Positions 1-5,554 of a stretch of 5,608 bases of DNA are shown piece after piece. Position 1 is the stretch's first letter; each line of letters begins with the position of its first letter. A program made the translations under genes and the position numbers. Under the pieces are notes generated by a model. The model did not search any database and was not told where the DNA came from. It was given only the letters and a program-made list of their open reading frames with translations. The DNA is from an uncultured Oscillibacter sp. (lineage in GTDB: Bacteria > Bacillota > Clostridia > Oscillospirales > Oscillospiraceae), in the NCBI GenBank assembly GCA_910587875.1, contig CAJUOD010000159.1, positions 1 to 5,608 of the forward strand, read 5' to 3'.

Positions 1-2141
1 CCCTGGAAACCAACTACATGCCCTACGCCATGAGCGTCATCGTCTCCCGGGCCATTCCGGAGATCGACGGCTTCAAGCCCTCCCACCGGAAGCTCCTCTA
101 CACCATGTACAAGATGGGCCTCCTCACCGGGGCGAGGACCAAGTCCGCCAACATCGTGGGCCAGACCATGCGTCTGAACCCCCACGGGGACGCCGCCATC
201 TACGACACCATGGTCCGCCTCTCCCGGGGTTACGGGGCCCTGCTGACCCCCTTTGTGGACTCCAAGGGCAACTTCGGCAAGCACTACTCCCGGGATATGT
301 CCTGCGCCGCCCCCCGGTACACGGAGGCCAAGCTGACCCCCATCTGCCAGGAGCTCTTCCGGGACATCGACTCCGATACGGTGGACTTCGTGGACAACTA
401 CGACAACACCATGAAGGAGCCCGCCCTGCTGCCCACCACCTTTCCCAATATCCTGGTGTCCGCCAACATGGGCATCGCCGTGGGCATGGCCTCCCAGTTC
501 TGCGGCTTCAATTTAAAGGAGGTCTGCGACACCACGGCGGCATACCTCAAGAATCCCGACTGCGACCTGCTGGAGACCCTGCCCGCCCCGGACTTTCCCA
601 CCGGCGGGGAGCTCATCTGCGACCGGGACGCTTTGCGGGACATTTACGCAACAGGCCGGGGCGGCGTGAAGGTCCGGGCGAAATGGCGCTATGTCAAGGA
701 AGAGAACCTGATTGAGATCACGGAGATTCCCTATTCCACCTCCACCGAGGCGATTCTGGACAAGGTGGCGGAGCTCATCAAGGCGGGCAAGGCCAAGGAG
801 ATCGCCGACATGCGGGACGAGACGGACCTTTCCGGCCTGAAGCTCACCATCGACTTAAAGCGCGGCGCGGACCCGGAGAAGCTCATGGCCCGCCTCTTCA
901 AGCAGACTCCTTTGGAGGACGCCTTCTCCTGCAACTTCAACGTGCTCATCGCCGGGCAGCCCCGGGTGCTGGGGGTCCGGCAGATTCTGGAGGAGTGGAC
1001 CGCCTGGCGCACCGAGTCCGTCCGGCGGCGGGTGTTCTTCGTCCTGGGGAAGCGGAAGGAGAAGCTCCACCTGCTCAAGGGCCTCAAGCGCATCCTGCTG
1101 GACATCGACAAGGCCATCAAAATTATCCGGGAGACGGAGGAGGAGTCCGAGGTCATCCCGAACCTGATGATCGGCTTCGGCATCGACCAAATCCAGGCGG
1201 AGTATGTGGCGGAAATCCGGCTCCGCAATATCAATAAGGAGTACATCCTGAAGCGGGTCAAGGAGACCGAGGCCCTCCAGGACGAGATCGACGACCTGGA
1301 GGACATCCTTCAGGACCCCCGGCGGGTGAAGAAAATCATCCTGGAGGAGCTGAAGGAGGCGGCGAAGAAGTACGGCGAGCCCCGCCGCACCGCCATCGTC
1401 TACGCCCACGAGCTCCCGGACCCGGAAGAGGACGAGGGCCCGGAGGAATACCCGGTCCACGTGTTCCTGTCCAAGGAGGGGTACTTCAAGAAGATCACCC
1501 CCCAGAGCCTGCGCATGAGCGGGGCCCAGAAGTACAAGGAGGGGGACGGCCTCCGGCAGAGCTTCGAGACCACCAGCCGGGCGGAGGCCATGTTCTTCAC
1601 GGACAAGTGCCAGGTCTACAAGACCCGCCTGGGCGAGTTCGACGATTCCAAGGCCAGCGTCCTGGGGGACTACCTCCCGGCGAAGCTGGGGATGGACCCG
1701 GGGGAGAGCGTCATCTTCATGGTCCTGCCCGGGGACTACTCCGGCGGCCTGCTGTTCTTCTTCGAGAACGGCAAGGCGGCCCGGGTGGAGCTGAAGGCCT
1801 ACCAGACCACCTCCAACCGCCGCAAGCTCACCGGGGCCTACTCCGACAAGTCGCCGCTGAAGGCCATTCTCCGGGTGGACGCGGAGAGGGAGCTGGCGGT
1901 TTACTCCACGGAGCCCCGGTGCCTGATCTTCCACACGGCTTTGCTTGCCCCCAAGACCACCCGCTCCACCCAGGGCGTGGCGGTGATGACCCTGAAGCCC
2001 AAGTATCAATTGGAGTCCGTCCGCCCCGTGGAGGACACGTCCATCGCCAACAAGAGCCGCTACCGGGTCCGGGCGGTGCCGGCGGCGGGAGCCCTGCTGC
2101 GGCAGGAGGACACGGAGGAGACCCAGATTACGTTAGAGTAA
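1..2141 (+). CDS. Type IIA DNA topoisomerase subunit A (ParC/GyrA family), 5' end missing
   Basis: This is the DNA-breaking and rejoining subunit of a gyrase/topoisomerase IV-type enzyme, which works with an ATPase B subunit in the cytoplasm. The reading frame is already open at base 3 (LETNY before the Met at 18), so that Met is internal; by comparison with GyrA about 20-30 residues are missing. Numbering from Met18, the winged-helix core holds HGDAAIYD (56-63) and the catalytic tyrosine in PRYTE (Arg100, Tyr101; codon 318-320). GIAVGMA (152-158) follows. A long coiled-coil/tower region lies at about 350-460. A C-terminal beta-pinwheel spans about 478-665, with blades near VHVFLSKEGYF and TQGVAVMTLK. 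No gyrase-type GyrA box (QRRGGKG) is visible, which favours a ParC-like or divergent clostridial second topoisomerase over true gyrase. An acidic linker (468-477) separates core and pinwheel. The usual quinolone-contact serine is Ala59. Its partner B subunit is probably just upstream, outside the window. Confidence 0.93.
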   Translation, partial: LETNYMPYAMSVIVSRAIPEIDGFKPSHRKLLYTMYKMGLLTGARTKSANIVGQTMRLNPHGDAAIYDTMVRLSRGYGALLTPFVDSKGNFGKHYSRDMSCAAPRYTEAKLTPICQELFRDIDSDTVDFVDNYDNTMKEPALLPTTFPNILVSANMGIAVGMASQFCGFNLKEVCDTTAAYLKNPDCDLLETLPAPDFPTGGELICDRDALRDIYATGRGGVKVRAKWRYVKEENLIEITEIPYSTSTEAILDKVAELIKAGKAKEIADMRDETDLSGLKLTIDLKRGADPEKLMARLFKQTPLEDAFSCNFNVLIAGQPRVLGVRQILEEWTAWRTESVRRRVFFVLGKRKEKLHLLKGLKRILLDIDKAIKIIRETEEESEVIPNLMIGFGIDQIQAEYVAEIRLRNINKEYILKRVKETEALQDEIDDLEDILQDPRRVKKIILEELKEAAKKYGEPRRTAIVYAHELPDPEEDEGPEEYPVHVFLSKEGYFKKITPQSLRMSGAQKYKEGDGLRQSFETTSRAEAMFFTDKCQVYKTRLGEFDDSKASVLGDYLPAKLGMDPGESVIFMVLPGDYSGGLLFFFENGKAARVELKAYQTTSNRRKLTGAYSDKSPLKAILRVDAERELAVYSTEPRCLIFHTALLAPKTTRSTQGVAVMTLKPKYQLESVRPVEDTSIANKSRYRVRAVPAAGALLRQEDTEETQITLE

Positions 2142-2144
2142 AAC

Positions 2145-2654
2145 ATGGAGCGGGTGATTATAACAGGCTGTCCCGGCGCGGGAAAAAGCACCTTTGCCCG
2201 GAAGCTGCGGGACGCGGCGGGGCTTCCGCTGTATTACCTGGACCGGCTGTGGCACAGGCCGGACCGGACCACCGTCACAAGGGAGGCTTTCGACCTTCGC
2301 TTGAAGGAAATTCTCCGGAAGGACCGCTGGATTATCGATGGGAACTACCAGCGCACTTTGGAGCTCCGGCTGGCAGCCTGCGACACGGCGTTTTTGCTGG
2401 ACCTTCCGCCGGAGGAGTGCCTCGCCGGGGCCAGGAGCCGAATTGGCAGGCCGCGGGAGGACCTTCCCTGGGTGGAGGCCGGACTTGACGAGGAGTTCCG
2501 GCAGTCGATCGTAGATTTCCCCAGGGACTGCCTTCCGCGAATCTATGAGCTTTTAAACCAATACCGGGAGGGCCGGAAGATCGTGATCTTCCGGTCCAGG
2601 GAAGAGGCAGACGGCTATCTGGAGCGGCTGCTTCCGGTCCGGGAAAATAAATAG
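2145..2654 (+). CDS. P-loop nucleotide kinase-like protein (FlaR / adenylate-kinase-like family)
   Basis: A 169-residue cytoplasmic P-loop NTPase. The Walker A motif GCPGAGKST is at residues 8-16, directly after the first beta strand, which fixes Met1 as the start. Other family features are YLDRLWHRPD (31-40), WIIDGNY (62-68), a Walker B-like strand ending LLDLP (84-88), a basic lid-like RIGRPREDLPW (99-109) and a C-terminal IVIFRSREEA (146-155). This layout matches the small kinases often annotated as 'DNA topology modulation protein FlaR' or adenylate-kinase-like; the true substrate of most members is unknown. The ATG lies 3 nt after the topoisomerase stop. The nearest good purine box (GGAGGAG at about 2114-2120) is too far upstream to serve as a normal ribosome binding site, so translation probably depends on coupling to the upstream gene. 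Codon use is slightly less GC-biased than upstream. The family call is firm; a role in DNA topology is not shown by the sequence. Confidence 0.85.
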   Translation: MERVIITGCPGAGKSTFARKLRDAAGLPLYYLDRLWHRPDRTTVTREAFDLRLKEILRKDRWIIDGNYQRTLELRLAACDTAFLLDLPPEECLAGARSRIGRPREDLPWVEAGLDEEFRQSIVDFPRDCLPRIYELLNQYREGRKIVIFRSREEADGYLERLLPVRENK

Positions 2655-2671
2655 ACAGGGAGGAAGTCATC

Positions 2672-3271
2672 ATGAAAAAGTTTGACGCGGTCAAGCAGAA
2701 CCTGGAGACCCGGGGCTATACGGTCCGGGTGTTCCCCACCGGCAAAGAGGCGGCGGACTACCTGGACGCCGCCATTGACGGCAAGTCCGTGGGCTTCGGC
2801 GGGTCCGTCACCCTGGACGCCCTGGGGCTCTATGAGCGCCTGGGGAGCCACAACAAAACCATGTGGCACTGGAAATGGGAGGATAAGGACGCCGCCCGGC
2901 GGGAGGCACAGGCGTCCGACGTGTACCTGACCTCCGTCAACGGCCTGGCGGAGACGGGGGAGCTCATCAACATCGACGGCGCGGGAAACCGGGTGGCCGC
3001 CACGCTCTTCGGGCACGAGAAGGTGTACTTCGTCGTGGGCCGGAACAAGCTGGCCCCCACGTACGACGAGGCGCTTTGGCGGGCCCGGAACATCGCCTCC
3101 CCCCAGAACGCCAAGCGGCTGGGGAAGAAGACCCCCTGCGCCGTGAAGGGCGACCGCTGCTATGACTGCAGGAGCCCGGAGCGCATCTGCCGGGGTCTTG
3201 TGACCCTCTGGGGCCCCATGATGGGCGTGGAGGCCGAGGTGTTGCTGATCGACGAGGATCTGGGCATGTAA
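2672..3271 (+). CDS. LUD-domain protein (LutC/YkgG-like, lactate utilization family), stand-alone
   Basis: A 199-residue cytoplasmic protein of the LUD (formerly DUF162) family. LUD proteins include LutB and LutC of the LutABC L-lactate oxidation complex. The fold signature is present: GFGGSVTL (41-48), TSVNGLAETGELINIDG (87-103) followed by GNRVAA (105-110), then the strand VYFVVGRNK (118-126). The C-terminus adds four cysteines, C156-x6-C163-x2-C166-x6-C173, around CYDCRSPERIC. I recall this arrangement from clostridial LUD proteins; it could hold a metal or iron-sulfur cluster, but that is inference. The start has a strong ribosome binding site, AGGGAGGAAG at 2657-2666, five bases before ATG. 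No lutA or lutB partner is adjacent, so a role in lactate oxidation should not be assumed. It begins 17 nt after the P-loop gene, consistent with an operon. Confidence 0.9.
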   Translation: MKKFDAVKQNLETRGYTVRVFPTGKEAADYLDAAIDGKSVGFGGSVTLDALGLYERLGSHNKTMWHWKWEDKDAARREAQASDVYLTSVNGLAETGELINIDGAGNRVAATLFGHEKVYFVVGRNKLAPTYDEALWRARNIASPQNAKRLGKKTPCAVKGDRCYDCRSPERICRGLVTLWGPMMGVEAEVLLIDEDLGM

Positions 3272-3292
3272 GCCCGGGGTGAAACGGGGGAG

Positions 3293-3307
3293 AGGAGGTC
3301 CGCCATG
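3293..3307 (+). promoter_or_regulatory. Strong ribosome binding site plus start, identical to that at 4564-4578
   Basis: AGGAGGT is followed five bases later by ATG. The 15 bases AGGAGGTCCGCCATG are repeated exactly at the start of the lipoprotein gene. The site fixes the start of the exported protein at 3305. Confidence 0.85.
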
Positions 3308-4528
3308 CTGAAAAAGTTTCCGGTCCTGGCCCTGTGCCTGCTGGCCCTGCTGACGCCCTGGGCGCGCGCGGAGGAAGCCGGAGCGGCGTCGGTGGAGACG
3401 TTTGAGGACCATCTGGATACCGTCGAGGACGTCAGGCGGTATGAGTTTGAAATGGCGGAGGACGGAGACGCGGTCCTCTATATTGCCGGCCTTCAGGAGT
3501 CCTGGGACGGCTACGCGTACCACTGGCGCTGCACGGTATATAAAGCGGATATGACAACCGCCGTCGCCTGTACGAATGTCAGCGGCTATACCAATCCCGA
3601 CTCATATAGCTTCCCCAGCGTCATAACCGCGGACCTTGACGCCGGCACGTATTATATCCAAATGGAAAGCACCAGCTCCGCAAACCCTCTGATGACGACG
3701 TTTACGTCGGACCCTTACTCCATCACGCTGGTAAAGGCCTACCACTCCGCGTCGGTGGGCTACAGCGGCGGCGGGGTGCAGTCCTTCCAAAATGCCGGCG
3801 ACATACTGTGGGCCTTTGACGGAACCTCGTTTGTGAAGCTGAACGACGGAGCGTGCTTTATGGCGCTGATGGACTCCGCCGACGGGGCGGTTGTTCCGGT
3901 GCTGATGGGTACGGACGAGGCGTCCGTGGAATACGTGGTCTCCAGTACGGGGGAAAAAATCGACGCCGCCGGGCCGTGGCGCGATGAGGAATCCGGTACC
4001 GACTACTATTATTCCGAGCGCTTATACGTCCGCCAGTACACGGAGAAAGCAATTGACACGCCCTCCCTCCCGGCCGCGTATTTCCAGACGCACCGCATCG
4101 GGGAGGCCGCCGGGATGATCTGCGATTTCCGGAGGGCTGAGGCGCAGAAGAAGGAGGAACCGCCTCAGGCGGAGCCCGCGGAAAAGGCGTCCTGGATATC
4201 GGAGCACAAGGGCCTGATAGGGGTTTTCGCCGTAGTGATCGCCGGCGGCTTCATTTTGGCGGTCACTGCCGCTAACAGAAGCGGCGAACAGATGGCCGGT
4301 GAAAGCGGCACAGTCCGCAGCTACAGCTCCTACAGCGCTAAGGGCAGTTATACCGGCGGTACGTCCTTCAACGCAGGCGAGTATGTGCAGCGGACCTGTC
4401 CGGGCCGTATATACGGTGTGGTTACCGATCGGGATCTTGCCGCGATTGACGGGGACCCCAGCCTGACCTATGCGGAGCGAGAGGCGGCAAAAAGCGAGCT
4501 TAAGCGGCAGTCCGACATATATTATTGA
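3305..4528 (+). CDS. Unrecognised exported single-pass membrane protein with a PPC-like beta domain
   Basis: I do not recognise this 407-residue protein. Residues 1-22 are a Sec signal peptide: KK, a hydrophobic core, and a likely cleavage site ARA|EE after residue 22. Residues about 40-145 form a beta-rich domain whose pattern (VRRYEFEMAEDGDAVLYI at 43-60, then LDAGTYYIQM at 111-120, then DPYSITLV at 136-143) resembles bacterial pre-peptidase C-terminal (PPC) or similar carbohydrate-binding sandwiches; this is a pattern match only. C76 and C89 in that domain could form a disulfide. Residues 148-250 are a second extracytoplasmic stretch of unknown type. A Lys/Glu/Pro linker (281-295) leads to one membrane helix, GLIGVFAVVIAGGFILAV (303-320). 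The remaining 84 residues, Ser/Tyr/Gly-rich at 334-360, should be cytoplasmic if the signal peptide is cleaved. Codon use after the signal peptide is less GC-biased than in the neighbours. Its likely functional neighbour is the following lipoprotein. Confidence 0.8.
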   Translation: MLKKFPVLALCLLALLTPWARAEEAGAASVETFEDHLDTVEDVRRYEFEMAEDGDAVLYIAGLQESWDGYAYHWRCTVYKADMTTAVACTNVSGYTNPDSYSFPSVITADLDAGTYYIQMESTSSANPLMTTFTSDPYSITLVKAYHSASVGYSGGGVQSFQNAGDILWAFDGTSFVKLNDGACFMALMDSADGAVVPVLMGTDEASVEYVVSSTGEKIDAAGPWRDEESGTDYYYSERLYVRQYTEKAIDTPSLPAAYFQTHRIGEAAGMICDFRRAEAQKKEEPPQAEPAEKASWISEHKGLIGVFAVVIAGGFILAVTAANRSGEQMAGESGTVRSYSSYSAKGSYTGGTSFNAGEYVQRTCPGRIYGVVTDRDLAAIDGDPSLTYAEREAAKSELKRQSDIYY

Positions 4529-4563
4529 GCGGGGGCCGGAGGCAGTCCGGGGCTTGAGAGGAA

Positions 4564-4578
4564 AGGAGGTCCGCCATG
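4564..4578 (+). promoter_or_regulatory. Strong ribosome binding site plus start, second copy
   Basis: AGGAGGT sits five bases before the ATG of the lipoprotein gene, in the same 15-base context as at 3293-3307. It fixes the start at 4576. Confidence 0.85.
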
Positions 4579-5475
4579 GGCAGAAAAATCCGTGAACTGG
4601 CCGCGCTGGCCCTGGCGGCCTGTCTCCTGACGGGCTGCTCGGCCCTGCTGGAGCGGACCTACTCCACCGCGGAGCCCCACAGCAGCAAGTTCTGGGAGAG
4701 CGAGGCCGCCGGGACCCTCCGGGCGGAGAATCACCAGGACGTGGTGAACGATCTCCTTCTGCTGGTGGGGCGGCACCAGGAGACGGCCACGCTGCGCCTG
4801 TATGAGTTCAAGAGCGACCTGGCCGTGTCGGACACCCTGGAGCGGGCGGCGGCGGAGGTCCAGCAGGAGACCCCCATGGGGGCCTACGCCGTGGAGTACA
4901 TCACCACCTCCAGCCACGCCCAGCGGGGCTACTACGAGGTGGCGGTGCGCATCGGCTACCGCCGGACCCTGGAGCAGCTCCAGGCGGTGGTGAACGCCAC
5001 CAGCCCCGAGGCCCTGTACAGCCTGCTGGCGGCGGCCCTGGACGAGGGGAAGACGGAGCTGGCGGTCCGCATGGGCTACTGGGGCGAGAACGGCGGGACC
5101 CGGGTGGAGGAGTCCATGCAGCAGCTCCGGGAGGAGCGGGAGCTGACGGAGACCATCCCCTGGGTGGTGAATTACTACCCGGAGGAGCAGGACCCGGGCC
5201 TGGTGGAATTCCTCCTGGACCCGCCGGAGCCGGAGGAGCCCGAGGAGCCCGGCGAGGGCGGCGGAGAGGAAGGAGAAGAGGGAGAAGAAGGCCCCTCCGA
5301 AGCGGACGGAGAGGAGTCCTCGGGAGAAGGAGAACCCCCGGACGGCGGCGAGACGCCGGAGGAGGGGGAGTCCCCCAAGGAGAGTAAGGAGAGCCAGGCG
5401 CCGGAGGCGGAGGGGGAGCCGAAAGAAGACCCCGCCGCCCCGGAGGAGCCCGAGGAGAGCGGGGAAGCCGGCTAG
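4576..5475 (+). CDS. Unrecognised lipoprotein with a long acidic Glu/Pro/Gly tail
   Basis: A 299-residue predicted lipoprotein. The N-terminus has basic residues (RK...R), a hydrophobic core and a lipobox LTGC with Cys21 as the lipidation site, so it should be anchored on the outer face of the cytoplasmic membrane. Residues about 48-212 look like a folded alpha/beta domain. It contains two similar strands, EVAVRIGY (121-128) and ELAVRMGY (161-168), exactly 40 residues apart, suggesting an internal repeat. I cannot name the domain. From about residue 215 to the end, 85 residues consist mostly of Glu, Pro, Gly and Ser with only three Lys and no hydrophobic core; this is probably disordered and strongly negative. 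PEEPEE occurs at both ends of this tail (219-224 and 289-294), encoded by identical DNA. The gene lies 47 nt after the exported protein and shares its start context, so the two may work together at the cell surface; this is inference. Confidence 0.82.
   Translation: MGRKIRELAALALAACLLTGCSALLERTYSTAEPHSSKFWESEAAGTLRAENHQDVVNDLLLLVGRHQETATLRLYEFKSDLAVSDTLERAAAEVQQETPMGAYAVEYITTSSHAQRGYYEVAVRIGYRRTLEQLQAVVNATSPEALYSLLAAALDEGKTELAVRMGYWGENGGTRVEESMQQLREERELTETIPWVVNYYPEEQDPGLVEFLLDPPEPEEPEEPGEGGGEEGEEGEEGPSEADGEESSGEGEPPDGGETPEEGESPKESKESQAPEAEGEPKEDPAAPEEPEESGEAG
5230..5247. repeat. 18-bp direct repeat, copy 1
   Basis: CCGGAGGAGCCCGAGGAG, encoding PEEPEE at the start of the acidic tail. It is identical to 5440-5457, 210 bp downstream. 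Confidence 0.85.
5440..5457. repeat. 18-bp direct repeat, copy 2
   Basis: An exact copy of 5230-5247 in the same reading frame, near the end of the lipoprotein gene. The spacing of 210 bp is a multiple of three, so recombination between copies would remove 70 codons in frame. Confidence 0.85.
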
Positions 5476-5478
5476 AGG

Positions 5479-5490
5479 AAATTTTTTCAT
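5479..5490 (+). promoter_or_regulatory. A/T tract, possible UP element of the tRNA promoter
   Basis: AAATTTTTTCAT lies about 44-55 bases upstream of the expected transcription start, where UP elements of stable-RNA promoters sit. It stands out in this very GC-rich window. It could instead be a remnant terminator T-run for the lipoprotein gene, but no good stem directly precedes it. Confidence 0.4.
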
Positions 5491-5498
5491 CGGAGGGC

Positions 5499-5527
5499 TT
5501 GACAAGGAGGAAAAGCTCTGCTAAAAT
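5499..5527 (+). promoter_or_regulatory. Sigma-A-type promoter for the tRNA-Gly gene
   Basis: A perfect -35 box TTGACA (5499-5504), a 17-base spacer, and a -10 box TAAAAT (5522-5527, one mismatch to consensus) preceded by an extended -10 TG at 5519-5520. Transcription should start near 5534, giving a leader of about 20 bases that RNase P would remove at 5555. Confidence 0.85.
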
Positions 5528-5536
5528 ACTCCTTGT
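5502..5536. repeat. 8-bp inverted repeat flanking the -10 box
   Basis: ACAAGGAG (5502-5509) and CTCCTTGT (5529-5536) are exact reverse complements separated by 19 bases. One arm overlaps the -35 box and the other the expected start site, an arrangement seen in repressor operators. It may be chance. Confidence 0.45.
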
Positions 5537-5554
5537 TCTTGCGAGCGCACCTCT

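Larger units (their letters stand above)
5222..5472 (+). other. Low-complexity region encoding the acidic tail
   Basis: Purine-rich coding DNA made mainly of GAG, GAA, CCG/CCC and GGC/GGA codons, encoding the lipoprotein's Glu/Pro/Gly tail. It includes an uninterrupted 29-base purine run at 5263-5291. Several antisense reading frames stay open here only because of this composition. Confidence 0.8.

Noticed and set aside
18..20. ATG as the start of the topoisomerase gene
   Set aside because: The preceding codons (LETNY) continue the conserved N-terminal motif of the family, so the true start is before the window.
855..2009. Long antisense open frame (384 codons) opposite the topoisomerase gene
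   Set aside because: The plus strand encodes a clear topoisomerase subunit throughout. The antisense product is Leu/Gly/Val-rich with no recognisable domain, as expected in GC-rich DNA with few chance stops.
1607..2488. Plus-strand open frame of 293 codons in another frame
   Set aside because: It overlaps the ends of two supported genes and its product is Gly/Pro/Arg-rich without domains.
2615..3523. Antisense open frame of 302 codons
   Set aside because: It runs across the LUD gene and the start of the exported-protein gene, both supported by motifs and ribosome binding sites.
4053..4083. TTGACA inside the exported-protein gene as a promoter
   Set aside because: No acceptable -10 box at 16-18 bases.
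4446..4474. TTGACG and TATGCG, 17 bases apart, as a promoter for the lipoprotein gene
   Set aside because: The -10 box matches consensus at only three of six positions and lies in coding sequence.
4536..4550. Hairpin CCGGA-GGCAG-TCCGG between the two envelope genes as a terminator
   Set aside because: The stem is only five pairs and no T-run follows.
5466..5487. AGCCGGCT palindrome followed by six T as a terminator of the lipoprotein gene
   Set aside because: The palindrome has no loop and is separated from the T-run by AT-rich bases, so a stable terminator stem is not evident; the T-run fits an UP element equally well.
4522..5505. Antisense open frame of 327 codons, and another at 4901-5584
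   Set aside because: Low-complexity Leu/Arg/Pro products caused by the purine-rich tail; the second even runs into the tRNA gene.
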